Assembly: GCA_002794775.1 (NCBI GenBank)
Contig: NBAY01000021.1
Coordinates: 434,001-498,000 of the forward strand
Origin: Porodaedalea pini
Lineage: Eukaryota; Basidiomycota; Agaricomycetes; Hymenochaetales; Hymenochaetaceae
Reading direction: 5' to 3'
Length of the DNA stretch: 64,000 nucleotides
How positions within the stretch are numbered: position 1 is the stretch's first letter; each line of letters opens with the position of its first letter. The notes below the pieces were generated by a model. The model was not told where the DNA came from and ran no database searches. It worked only from the letters and a program-made list of their open reading frames with translations. Positions 1-9,506 of this stretch are shown here, one piece after another. The translations under genes were made by a program, and so were the position numbers.

Positions 1-311
1 TAGAGGATGAGGCTGAGGAAGACCAAGAGGACGTCCACCGACCACAGCCACCCCTCGGATCTTACATGCTCCCAGAGAAGCATCCTCGTCACCATTTCGC
101 TGATTGGGAACCACCAACCCAGAAAACACACTTCAGGACACCAAGCAACAACAGCCACCCTCAGTAACTGAACCAGGACTCACACAAGAATGAGGATGAT
201 CAGTTGAACCTAGAAGGATCCTACCTGATCTCATCAAAACACCGATATCACTTCGTATCCCAGGAAGCTTCGTAACCAGCAACAGGTCGCATTTCAGCAT
301 CGCCAGTACAC
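1..311 (+). pseudogene. Family D gag fragment, cut by element A1
   Basis: This is a short piece of family D gag, closely matching 30990-31300 inside element D1. It is not open: several TGA codons sit where CGA would be expected. It ends at AGTACAC, where the LTR of element A1 begins; in D1 the same gag continues past this point without interruption (around 31297). The left end is the window edge, so the size of the parent copy is unknown. The downstream half of this gag is not found after the right end of A1. Confidence 0.75.
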
Positions 312-749
312 TGTCAGGACTCAAACTTTTCCCTTCTTTTATTTTCCTTTTATCATTTCTTTTCTTTTAACCACTCCTTTTTATTATAATTAATCATCTT
401 TCCAATCATTTCCCACACTCCTTTCACATGACCTTCATTCATTCCATTCCACTCCCTTTATGTAATCATAGACAATGGGGCAACTGGTTCTCATGAGGTG
501 ATCACTGTATATAAGGAAGAGGAATCGCATCTGAACACCTGTTCTGCTTTTCCTCTTACCTCCGCGATGACCTAGGTGAGACTGTGTCCCCCTCCTGTAG
601 TAGAGTATATTTTATTAATCCTCTTACCTCCGTGATGACCTAGCCTGAGTACAGCATGTCCTGAATTCCCGCTCGAGTATAGAATGTCCCAGTTGACAGT
701 CAGCCGAGGCCTGCCCAGTCCGAGTCGTCTCCCAGACTCCTGCCTAACA
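312..749 (+). repeat. A1 5' LTR
   Basis: A 438-bp LTR starting TGTCAGGACTC and ending CCTAACA, repeated at 28435-28860 and, inverted, at 49343-49785, 51381-51818 and 55615-56057. A TATA box (TATATAAG, 508-515) lies 33 bp before GTTCTGCTTTT at 541-551, which I take as the RNA 5' end because the primer site at 751-761 is its exact reverse complement. Confidence 0.92.
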
Positions 750-750
750 T

Positions 751-761
751 AAAAGCAGAAC
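751..761 (+). other. A1 primer-binding site of the self-priming type
   Basis: AAAAGCAGAAC lies one base after the 5' LTR and is the exact reverse complement of GTTCTGCTTTT at 541-551 in the LTR, about 33 bp after the TATA box. There is no TGG at this position, so an ordinary tRNA 3' end is unlikely. In Tf1/sushi elements an 11-nt match of this kind lets the RNA 5' end prime its own reverse transcription. The A2 copy keeps the match (55603-55613). Confidence 0.75.
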
Positions 762-1351
762 CCCACCCAGGCTCATCCCCAGCATACATCATCACTGTCG
801 ACTCGCCTTCACTCAGTCTAGAGGAGTGTTCCCCTCGATGGACTTGAAGTGTAAACCCCCTAAACGACAACCCTCAACCCTGCCTGGACATTTTTGGATG
901 TTTGTGTATTACATAAATCTCGCAACTGACTTTTCCTGACCCTGGCTCTCCGCATCTCTCTTTGGTGGAGAAGCCACTTAACTTGGATGTGGGTGACGTT
1001 ATGTGTTCAGTCATCAATGTCATTGTCGATTGTTATCTCTGCCGCATCTTTCCGCCTCATCATCAACTTCACTGACGAACCCGTTCAATGTTGGCATAAC
1101 CCCAGTTCGAACGCACAACCGATCCCCATTCCTCCACTGTCGTCAAGATAGATCTCACCGATGAACAGTGATGGGCCCTTCCTGCGTCAGCCTGTTGGGA
1201 TCCAGACCGACCAAGCTACATTGCGACCAACAATAGCGGTGTTACACACGAGATCTGGTGGAGTGAGATCTGGCATAGCTGGTATTCGACAAACGAAGAA
1301 GGAAGGAGAGCTAGGTGGCCCCCAGCCGTCCCGTCGTCACCTGCACCGACC

Positions 1352-2533
1352 ATGACTACTGCCAACCTACTGCCGACTCCAGGACCATACCAGGAGACCA
1401 ATAGGGACCTGTCACCCCCAACCCCCCCTGAACTCTCGACGCTGACACCCAAACCAGAAATGTCAACAGGAGGCTTCACCCAGCAGCAGATGGAGCAGAT
1501 CGCAGTGATTGTCACAGGCACCTTTGCCCATCAGGTGAACATTGCCCCGGCACCGGTCGCTGCAGCTAACCCCCCGACCCCCAACGTCAACATCGCCCGG
1601 CCACGTGAATTCATGGGCGGCGATGACTATCTAGACTTCAAATGTGAGGTCCTCCTTTTCGTCTCCACAAACCCGAATTGATACCCCACATCAGAGAGTA
1701 AGATATATGTTGCTCTCTCCTACTTGAAGGGAGGCAATGCGGTGACGTGGGCGCAGAACTATGTGGAGGAGTCAACGACAGCTGGCATCGTGACCTTCAC
1801 TGACAGTTGGATAAGATTCCAAGAGCGCTCATTCGATGACCCAAACTGGAAGGAAAAGGCGCTAGCCAAGTTCCAAACCAAGGTTCAGAAGGACCTCACC
1901 ACCGATGAGTTCTTCCAGGATCTCGACGTCATCATCATGAGAGCGGGTCTAATGGACGACAGCATCATCTGTGACCACCTGAAGCGAGCAATGAACATCG
2001 AGGTGGTACAAGGGGTGCTGAGGTTGATGCCGGTCCCGACAACATATGACGCCTGGAAGAAGAAGGCCATCGAGATCGACCGAGGCGAACAACAGATCTG
2101 GGCCATCCAACGAGGTCGCACATTCCTGACTCCACCATGCCCACAGCAGCAACAGGGACCCCCGGCTCACCGTCAGACTGCCGCCCCCCATGTCGACAAA
2201 CGCGATGCGACTGGCATTACCTTTGGAGGTGCCGGCCAGCTGATGGATGTCTCAATGAATGAGGTGCAACACCGACGTGCATGCTGGATCTGTGGCCAGC
2301 TCGGTCACTTCAAGGATGCATGCCCACAAGGGAAGATGATCATGCAGCGTATGCTGCAGATGATGGCGCCTGGCGAACATTGCCTCCTCACTGATGAGCT
2401 AGGAGCAATGAAGGAATCGGCATTCGAGGAAGTTGTAGACACTCAAAAGGCGACAGTGGAGGACTATGTGGAGGAGGAAGGAGATGACGAAGAGGTCATC
2501 GACTCACAGGGTTTTGTGAGTGGTCAGGCATAG
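1352..2533 (+). pseudogene. gag: A1 gag (capsid-nucleocapsid), one in-frame stop
   Basis: Gag of a Ty3/gypsy element, forming the particle and binding RNA. The reading frame runs from ATG 1352 to TAG 2531-2533 and is broken by TGA at 1679-1681. Three codons present in the A2 copy are missing at about 1833. A capsid-like region precedes a CCHC zinc knuckle (CWICGQLGHFKDAC, about 2281-2323) and an acidic C-terminus. The stop codon lies inside the TSD of element E. A GGGTTTT heptamer at 2509-2515 would move ribosomes into the -1 frame, which is the pol frame. Confidence 0.88.
2509..2515 (+). promoter_or_regulatory. Candidate -1 frameshift heptamer of A1 (GGGTTTT)
   Basis: GGGTTTT is phased G_GGT_TTT in the gag frame, six codons before the gag stop. 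The -1 frame after it stays open and is the pol frame, as seen in the uninterrupted A2 copy, where the heptamer reads GGATTTT (53841-53847, minus). The X_XXY_YYZ pattern is the standard -1 slippery form. In A1 the site is separated from pol by element E. Confidence 0.65.
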
Positions 2534-2534
2534 C

Positions 2535-2975
2535 TGTCATGGACGCTTTTTAAATTATCTTATCATTTTCTCTTATCTTATCTTATCATATCTTATCCAT
2601 CCATCACTAATCACGCTTATTCCTGCTTACTCATTATTCATTACGCTCCTTCTCACACTATCCTTACTCGCTGACCGATCCTATGATTTCATTATTCTAT
2701 GAAGTTCCACGACGTTCTATCATCTATCCTTATGTAGTAGTTAATTCCCTGGTCCGTGCGCAGCCGCTGAAGGGTATATAAGTAGGTAGTCCTCCTGTAC
2801 TTATCCCCTAGTTTCGACCTGGTCAATTCTACCTGGCTACGTCCAGAAGCTGCTCCTTATCTCCGCGCTGTGTCAGTTCCCCCTGGCTCACCGCTCTCTC
2901 TCTTGTCTCCCTCCTCTCTGACTGAGTTCCGCGCGACCCGGCTACCATTTGCGTACCCGTAGTCCGTCGCTGACA
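2535..2975 (+). repeat. Element E 5' LTR with TATA box
   Basis: A 441-bp LTR, TGTCATGGACG... to ...GTCGCTGACA. A TATA box (TATATA, 2775-2780) is followed about 35 bp later by AGTTTCGACCT (2810-2820), the predicted RNA start because the primer site copies it in reverse complement. The first 100 bp is rich in repeated CTTAT units. Confidence 0.95.
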
Positions 2976-2977
2976 CA

Positions 2978-2988
2978 AGGTCGAAACT
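2978..2988 (+). other. Element E self-priming site
   Basis: AGGTCGAAACT, two bases after the LTR, is the exact reverse complement of AGTTTCGACCT at 2810-2820 in the LTR. The 11-nt length and position equal the Tf1 self-priming arrangement, in which the RNA 5' end folds back and is cleaved to give the primer. No tRNA-type TGG is present here. Confidence 0.8.
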
Positions 2989-3830
2989 TACCCCTACCGC
3001 CTTGCGCATTCTCAGTCACCAACGCCACGCTGGCTCTAAACATTCGCATCTCCTACCAACAACGATCTCTCTACCGCGCTACCATCTACACCTTCACCTG
3101 TACCCCGCAAATCACTCTCACCATTGAACTATTCCTACTATCTATCATCATCACTCTCAACCCTCATCTCATCCAACAACCTCAAAACCGACCACTACCT
3201 GTCCGTAACCCCAAACTCTAGACCAACATTCTCATCCGACGCGTCCGACGACTTGGACTGCGACCCCGACTACGATCGCTTCGACCCACACCTATTCTTA
3301 GATCGATCTCACGTGCATCGATCAGGCCGATACGTCGTTAATTCCTTACCTTCATTATTAAACTCACTCGTTTCACAACCCGCCGTCCTCTTTCTATTCG
3401 ATCAACTAGCGCTCGTTTGAGAGGGGGTAACGTTGAGTCCGACCCACTCGAGAGTAGCTACCAGGCCTTGGGGGTGATCTTCGGAAAGGTCCCTTGGTGC
3501 CCGTTGGAGTCTTCACAGAGGAAGATCCGGGTTTGATCAGCAAGTGAAAGTCGACCACCACATCAGGAGTTTTGTTACAGCGCTCAATCAGATCCGCAGG
3601 CGTCCGCACCACCTGTCGGCTGGCAGTGTTGTCTCTGATTTGAGCTGGCTCCACACCCGTACGCTCGACTGCCTGGATCAGCGGCACAGCGGTGGAATAC
3701 ACCACCAGAAGACACTGCCGACGCTGTCCTCGCACAACTACCACCCCTGACCGACGACGACCTGGTACGCCTAGACGACGAGCTAGGAGCCCACCAACCA
3801 CCCCACCCATCACCAACACCACCGCCTATC
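2989..3830 (+). other. Element E untranslated leader
   Basis: An 842-bp stretch between primer site and gag ATG. It holds only short ORFs without recognisable domains and no second LTR. I read it as the RNA leader and packaging region. A start codon earlier than 3831 that keeps the gag frame was not found. Confidence 0.6.
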
Positions 3831-4916
3831 ATGGCAGAACCCCAAGCCCCAGCTGCGCCAGCAGCCGCAACTCCGACAATCTCAAACGACATGATGCAGG
3901 AGATCATCAACGCGCTACACGGCCTGGGATTACTCGCAACCCCCACACCAGCAGCCGCAGCCGCACCTGTCCCTCCACCAACAAGCCGCAGTGGAGGAAG
4001 ACATATCGCCAAACCCGAGACGTTCAACGGACAAGACTACAAGAAGTTCGAACGCGCCATCACCCTTTACGTTGAAGCTAACGCAGAGGACTTCATGAAC
4101 GACAAGGACTACTTCCTTTTCGTGTTGTCGTTCATGACGGAAGGCTCGGCCGCACTCTGGGCACAGAACTTCCTGGAAAGCATCAAGATGGACGGCTATC
4201 TGATCTTTTCGCTCGTCAGTCGCCAGAAGTTTAACGAACAGCTGGAGAAAGCGTTCGGAGATCCGAACGAACGCATGAACGCCATGCAAAAATTGGATAG
4301 CTGGAAGCACACCCGAGACATCACAGCCGACCAATTCTTCCAGCAGTTCGACATCTATCGCCGTGCGGCAGGATACAACGATGATGCAAAGAATGACGAC
4401 ACCCTCATCCACAAACTGACGAAAGCCTTGGATAGAGAGATTGTATACCGAATCGAAATGAGTGACACGGTCCCAACCACGTACAAAGGCTGGCAAGAAA
4501 AAGCCATTCGATTCGACAACACTAGACGTCAGATGAAGGCCATCGAACAAATGCGCGCTGCCCCGTCCAGACCTCAGGTGCTCCCACCAAAACCTACCCA
4601 GACGTTCACACCGAGAATCCCCGAAAGACGTGATGCCACCGGAGTCACATACGGAGGCATGGGGAAGCCGATGGACGTCTCACTCGAAGAGCTGAGGAAA
4701 GCCGGACTCTGCTACTACTGCAAGGAATCTGGACATCTACAGAGGAATTGCCCGATGCAGAAGAAGGTGATAAGGGCTGTGTTGATGGGGATGGAACCCC
4801 GAGAGAGAAAAGTCTGGGCAGACGAGACCGCGACGCTCAAGGAGTCAGACTTTGCGGAGGAAGAAGAGGAGGCGCTCTTTGAGCGGGAGTTGGATTTTGC
4901 GGAACCCCAGCAGTGA
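3831..4916 (+). CDS. gag: Element E Gag polyprotein (361 aa, intact)
   Basis: Gag assembles the retrotransposon particle and binds its RNA. An Ala/Pro-rich N-terminus (about residues 1-50) is followed by a capsid domain of the Ty3/retrotransposon-gag type (about 65-230, including ALWAQNFLE and the TADQFFQQF stretch). A CCHC zinc knuckle lies at residues 294-307 (CYYCKESGHLQRNC), and the C-terminus is acidic. The frame is uninterrupted. The start ATG at 3831 gives the longest frame and its product lines up with A-family gag. It ends 63 bp before the pol ATG. That gap has several stops in the shared frame, so simple stop readthrough cannot make Gag-Pol. Confidence 0.93.
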   Translation: MAEPQAPAAPAAATPTISNDMMQEIINALHGLGLLATPTPAAAAAPVPPPTSRSGGRHIAKPETFNGQDYKKFERAITLYVEANAEDFMNDKDYFLFVLSFMTEGSAALWAQNFLESIKMDGYLIFSLVSRQKFNEQLEKAFGDPNERMNAMQKLDSWKHTRDITADQFFQQFDIYRRAAGYNDDAKNDDTLIHKLTKALDREIVYRIEMSDTVPTTYKGWQEKAIRFDNTRRQMKAIEQMRAAPSRPQVLPPKPTQTFTPRIPERRDATGVTYGGMGKPMDVSLEELRKAGLCYYCKESGHLQRNCPMQKKVIRAVLMGMEPRERKVWADETATLKESDFAEEEEEALFERELDFAEPQQ

Positions 4917-4979
4917 ACACGGCACTGACTGGGATAGGTTCAGTTTTCAGTTTTTCAAACGGCCATTTTTGATAATTCT

Positions 4980-7900
4980 ATGGACTCTGTAGATAATTTA
5001 GATAAAATACAAAAAAATGTAAAAAGCAATGTCACTCGCAAAAATATTCCTTCTGTCCCTGTACCAGTAGCTAGTAGTATAGATATGCCTATATGTAACA
5101 ACACATCTGCCTCATCATCTCGTCCTACTCCTGTGTCAAAAAATCATGTAAAACCCTGTTCTGAATCTTTTAATTCTATTTCTTCCTTGGCCGGAACTGA
5201 ACCGAAATCCGTGAAAAATGAAAACTCGTCGAAACAAGCTGAGAGGAAGTCCTGGAGAGATCGCCCTGTCCCCTTTACGGCCCCATGGGTAGTACGGCGT
5301 CTCAAAGAGGATAAACTCGAAAGTGCTTTAACGACTCTCCGAGTGTGGATGAAACAGCAGAGGCATGCTGAAGCGAATGAAGAGACGGTGCGTCAAATCA
5401 TTGCGCTAGAAGAACCAGATGCCGTGGCAGCTGTTAGGGACCTGAGGGGTCCGAAACGGTTCGTAAGAGGGTCTCGGGGGCAACAGCTCATGGTACTGAT
5501 TCTCCTTCAAACGACCGACACCGGTAACCAGTTCAAGGTAGACGCCCTACTGGACAGTGGCTGCACTGGCTCATGTATCAACCGATCCTTCGTCGAAAAG
5601 CATCAGATCCGGACAAAAAAGACACCCATCCCAATCCGAGTCTATAATGCTGACGGCACGCTCAACAAGGACGGCTCGATCACAGAGTTTGTGGAAATGC
5701 GCATGACAATTAAAGATCATTCGGAGCGCATCCACTTCGCGGTCACAGATCTAGGGAAAACAGATGTGTTCATCGGACATGAATGGTTAAAGCTGCACAA
5801 TCCCAACATCGACTGGCAAAAATCAATGATCGAATTTGATCGATGCCCCGATGTATGCGGCTATATCCGTAGTCTAGAGGACATTGATGCAGACCCCGAC
5901 GAAAACCTTGATTTGGTGGAACTTGAAGACGGCGATCAGCTCTTCCTCTTCGATTGGGACAGGTACATTAAGTCCGATCCGAGAAAAGCGCTGAAGGTCA
6001 GACAACAGGTGCTCGAGGAAGTCCCGAACTATGTCAAAGAGTTCGCGGACGTCTTCAGTGAACAGGAATTCGATCAGTTACCAGAGAGACGCCCTTGGGA
6101 TCATGCTATTGAACTCAAGCCGGGATCAAAGCTCTCTGACTGTAAAATCTACCCGCTCAGCCCATCCGAACAGGTGGCACTGGACGAATTCCTCACCGAA
6201 AACTTGAGAACTGGCCGTATTCGTAACTCTCAATCTGAGATGGCATCCCCCTTCTTCTTCATAAAAAAGAAGGATGGCAAGCTTCGCCCCGTACAGGACT
6301 ATCGCCGGCTCAACAAGATGACGGTTAAGAACAAATACCCGTTACCTCTAATCCAAGAGCTCATTGACAAAACGAAACAGGCGAAATTCTTCACGAAGCT
6401 TGACATACGTTGGGGTTACAATAACATTCGGATTCGAGAGGGCGACGAGCATAAAGCCGCCTTCAGGACAAACCGCGGTCTATTCGAACCAACGGTCATG
6501 TTTTTCGGTCTCACAAACTCACCGGCAACCTTCCAAGGATTCATGAACGAGATCTTCCGAGAACTCGTCAATGATGGACACGTCATAGTCTACATGGACG
6601 ACATCTTGATCTTCGCACGAACTTGCGAACATCATGACAAACTCGTCCGACAAGTCCTGGAAGTGTTGCAAGCAAACAAGTTGTTCTTAAAGCCAGAAAA
6701 GTGCAGCTTCGCTCAAGAGACCGTGAACTATCTTGGGCATATCCTCGGCAACGGACAGATTCGCATGGATCCAGCCAAAGTGGCGGGTGTAAAAGATTGG
6801 CCAGTGCCTAAGAACAAGAAAGAACTACAGTCTTTCCTTGGGTTCTGCAACTATTACCGCCGCTTCATCCTAGCATTCAGTCACTATGCGAAGCCCTTGA
6901 CAGCATTGACCGGAGATGTAGAGTGGAAGTGGGAGGTGGAGCAACAGGAGGCCTTTGAACGTCTGAAACAGAAGCTCTGTGAAGAACCTGTACTCACAGT
7001 GCCTACTGATGACGGTCAATTTCGGGTGGAGGCTGATTCGTCGCATTTCGCTAATGGCGCCATTCTGTCCCAATTCGTTGACGGAAAGTGGCATCCAATC
7101 GCATACCGATCGCAAGCGCTTAGCCAAGCAGAGCGCAATTACGAAATCTATGACAAAGAGATGTTCGCGATCATGTGCGCACTGGATGACTGGCGACAAT
7201 ATCTTCTAGGGGCAACGCAAACCTTCGAAATCTGGTCGGATCACCTCAACCTCCAGTATTTCCGAAAACCCCAGAAGATTAACCACCGACAAGCGAGATG
7301 GCTACAGGAGTTAGCGGACTACGACTTCAAACTGTTCCATAAACCAGGTGCCCTGATGACTAAGGCTGACCTCCTCTCGAGACGAGCGGATCATGAGAGG
7401 GGGGAGAACGACAATATCGACATTGTTTTGCTCAAGCCGGACTTATTTGTAAACGAAACACTGCTAGAAGCGCTGGATGCAGACTTCGTTAAACGAATTA
7501 AAAGGGTACGAAACAACAGGGACAGAGCAGTTGTGAAGGCGTTAGAGCGGAAGGAACGAGAGTGGGAGGAAGAAGAAGGGTTGTTGATGTGGAAGGGCAG
7601 GATCTATGTGCCAAAAGACCATAAACTCCGAGAAGACATCATTCGAAACCATCACGACAGCACGCTTGCAGGACACCCAGGACGCTACAAGACCCATGAG
7701 TTGATCACACGCAACTACTGGTGGCCGGGAATCCAACGAGATGTTCGAATGTATGTCGAGGGATGTGATGCGTGCCAACGTACGAAGGCACACAGAGCGA
7801 AACTGCACAATCCTCTGAACCCAAACGAGATCCCGAAAGGTCCTTGGGAAATCGTCACAGCAGACCTGATCGGCGAACTACCCGAGTCCAATGGGCATAA

Positions 7901-9053
7901 CGCAATCTGTGTCTTCGTTGACAGGTTCAGTAAACAGGTGCATGCGATCCCTACCTCAGTGAGCATAACGTCGGAAGGAATGGCGAGGCTCTACCGGGAT
8001 CATGTCTTCAGGCTACACGGCATACCACGCAAGTTTATTCATGACAGAGGATCACAGTTCGAGTCCAAATTCATGAACGAACTATACCGGTTACTGGGCA
8101 TTGAGGGAAACCCGTCAACGGCATATCACCCACAGACAGATGGTCAGACAGAACGGATAAACCAAGAGATTGAACAGTACCTTCGTCTCTTTGTTAACCA
8201 CCATCAGTCGGACTGGGCGGAATGGCTTGCGCTAGCGGAATTCGCGTACAACGACAAAGAACAAACGTCGACAGGAGCGTCACCCTTTTTCGTCAACCAT
8301 GGGAGACACCCATATAAGGGCACGAATCCTAGACGCGAATCGACCAATGAGTCCGCTAAGCAGTTTGCCGACCGGATGGCCAAGATCAGGGAGGAAACCG
8401 AATCGGCATTAAAGCATGCGGCCGAAACCATGAAGCGCTTCTATGACAGGACGAAGGGAGAATCCATCGAGTATAAACCTGGGGAAAAGGTCATGCTCGA
8501 AGGAACTCACTTAAAGACAGATCGTCCTATGAAGAAGCTGGGAGATAAACGTTATGGGCCTTTCATTGTCGAAAAGAAAATCGGCACGTCAGCATATAGA
8601 CTTAAACTTCCACGTACATGGAAAAAAGTCTATCCGGTTTTCAATGAAGTGCTCCTCTCCCCATACCACGAGCCACAGTATACGTCGCAAAAGCAGGATC
8701 TTCCACCCCCGCCTGAAATCATTGACGATGTGCCGGAATATGAGGTCGAAAAGGTTGTCGACTCCAAACTTGTGCGAGGGAAGCTCAAATACCTCGTACA
8801 TTGGAAAGGGTATCCGAACGAAGAACGCACCTGGGAGCCAATTGAGAATTTGACGAACTCTCAAGAGGCCATTGACGAATTTCATAAATCAACTCCCAGT
8901 GCTCCTCGCGCCCTCAACACCCTAGAGATGTCGCAGCTGAAGTTCCGACCCGTGTTTGAAATGACGGAGCCTGAGAGACAGAAAGGAGTGGCACAGTGGT
9001 GGGCCGGTAAGTTCCAGGGTAGGGAACAAGGGCGATCGGGACGCTCGCCTTGA
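4980..9053 (+). CDS. pol: Element E Pol polyprotein with chromodomain (1357 aa, intact)
   Basis: A single uninterrupted frame encoding all replication enzymes. Domains in order are: a Ser/Asn-rich leader (1-90); aspartic protease (active DSG, D192); reverse transcriptase (catalytic YMDD at 538-541); RNase H; integrase with an HHCC zinc finger (His 891, Cys 929 and 932) and D962, D1022, E1058, the D,D35E spacing; a GPF-type module (KRYGPFIVEKK); and a C-terminal chromodomain (about 1253-1305, EYEVEKVVDSKL...YLVHWKGY). The chromodomain places it among the chromoviruses, which aim integration at methylated-histone chromatin. The order RT, RNase H, integrase identifies Ty3/gypsy. The first 60 codons are noticeably A/T-rich compared with the rest. 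How pol is translated is unclear, since it has its own ATG 63 bp after gag. Confidence 0.95.
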   Translation: MDSVDNLDKIQKNVKSNVTRKNIPSVPVPVASSIDMPICNNTSASSSRPTPVSKNHVKPCSESFNSISSLAGTEPKSVKNENSSKQAERKSWRDRPVPFTAPWVVRRLKEDKLESALTTLRVWMKQQRHAEANEETVRQIIALEEPDAVAAVRDLRGPKRFVRGSRGQQLMVLILLQTTDTGNQFKVDALLDSGCTGSCINRSFVEKHQIRTKKTPIPIRVYNADGTLNKDGSITEFVEMRMTIKDHSERIHFAVTDLGKTDVFIGHEWLKLHNPNIDWQKSMIEFDRCPDVCGYIRSLEDIDADPDENLDLVELEDGDQLFLFDWDRYIKSDPRKALKVRQQVLEEVPNYVKEFADVFSEQEFDQLPERRPWDHAIELKPGSKLSDCKIYPLSPSEQVALDEFLTENLRTGRIRNSQSEMASPFFFIKKKDGKLRPVQDYRRLNKMTVKNKYPLPLIQELIDKTKQAKFFTKLDIRWGYNNIRIREGDEHKAAFRTNRGLFEPTVMFFGLTNSPATFQGFMNEIFRELVNDGHVIVYMDDILIFARTCEHHDKLVRQVLEVLQANKLFLKPEKCSFAQETVNYLGHILGNGQIRMDPAKVAGVKDWPVPKNKKELQSFLGFCNYYRRFILAFSHYAKPLTALTGDVEWKWEVEQQEAFERLKQKLCEEPVLTVPTDDGQFRVEADSSHFANGAILSQFVDGKWHPIAYRSQALSQAERNYEIYDKEMFAIMCALDDWRQYLLGATQTFEIWSDHLNLQYFRKPQKINHRQARWLQELADYDFKLFHKPGALMTKADLLSRRADHERGENDNIDIVLLKPDLFVNETLLEALDADFVKRIKRVRNNRDRAVVKALERKEREWEEEEGLLMWKGRIYVPKDHKLREDIIRNHHDSTLAGHPGRYKTHELITRNYWWPGIQRDVRMYVEGCDACQRTKAHRAKLHNPLNPNEIPKGPWEIVTADLIGELPESNGHNAICVFVDRFSKQVHAIPTSVSITSEGMARLYRDHVFRLHGIPRKFIHDRGSQFESKFMNELYRLLGIEGNPSTAYHPQTDGQTERINQEIEQYLRLFVNHHQSDWAEWLALAEFAYNDKEQTSTGASPFFVNHGRHPYKGTNPRRESTNESAKQFADRMAKIREETESALKHAAETMKRFYDRTKGESIEYKPGEKVMLEGTHLKTDRPMKKLGDKRYGPFIVEKKIGTSAYRLKLPRTWKKVYPVFNEVLLSPYHEPQYTSQKQDLPPPPEIIDDVPEYEVEKVVDSKLVRGKLKYLVHWKGYPNEERTWEPIENLTNSQEAIDEFHKSTPSAPRALNTLEMSQLKFRPVFEMTEPERQKGVAQWWAGKFQGREQGRSGRSP

Positions 9054-9065
9054 AGGGGAGGGTCA

Positions 9066-9506
9066 TGTCATGGACGCTTTTTAAATTATCTTATCATTTT
9101 CTCTTATCTTATCTTATCATATCTTATCCATCCATCACTAATCACGCTTATTCCTGCTTACTCATTATTCATTACGCTCCTTCTCACACTATCCTTACTC
9201 GCTGACCGATCCTATGATTTCATTATTCTATGAAGTTCCACGACGTTCTATCATCTATCCTTATGTAGTAGTTAATTCCCTGGTCCGTGCGCAGCCGCTG
9301 AAGGGTATATAAGTAGGTAGTCCTCCTGTACTTATCCCCTAGTTTCGACCTGGTCAATTCTACCTGGCTACGTCCAGAAGCTGCTCCTTATCTCCGCGCT
9401 GTGTCAGTTCCCCCTGGCTCACCGCTCTCTCTCTTGTCTCCCTCCTCTCTGACTGAGTTCCGTGCGACCCGGCTACCATTTGCGTACCCGTAGTCCGTCG
9501 CTGACA
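9066..9506 (+). repeat. Element E 3' LTR
   Basis: A 441-bp copy of the 5' LTR at 2535-2975, same orientation. The one difference I can see is T at 9463 for C at 2932 in a CpG. A purine-rich tract lies directly before it. The TSD copy ATAGC follows at 9507-9511. Confidence 0.95.

Larger units (their letters stand above)
2535..9506 (+). mobile_element. Element E: full-length, apparently intact Ty3/gypsy chromovirus
   Basis: A 6972-bp element with 441-bp LTRs, self-priming site, intact gag (3831-4916), intact pol (4980-9053) and a polypurine tract (GAAGGGGAGGG, about 9052-9062). It is flanked by the 5-bp duplication ATAGC (2530-2534 and 9507-9511). The A2 copy on the minus strand shows the empty site, reading GGCATAGCCATCGGGG across the same place (about 53812-53828). 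The LTRs differ at one position that I could find, a CpG changed to TpG (2932 C against 9463 T). Together these show a recent insertion that may still be competent. Confidence 0.96.

Noticed and set aside
2989..3822. Several ORFs of 60-140 codons in the leader of element E, both strands
   Set aside because: Low complexity, no domains, and they lie between primer site and gag; more likely untranslated leader.
4914..4980. Stop-codon readthrough between gag and pol of element E
   Set aside because: The two are in the same frame but the gap contains several stop codons, so readthrough of one would not reach pol.
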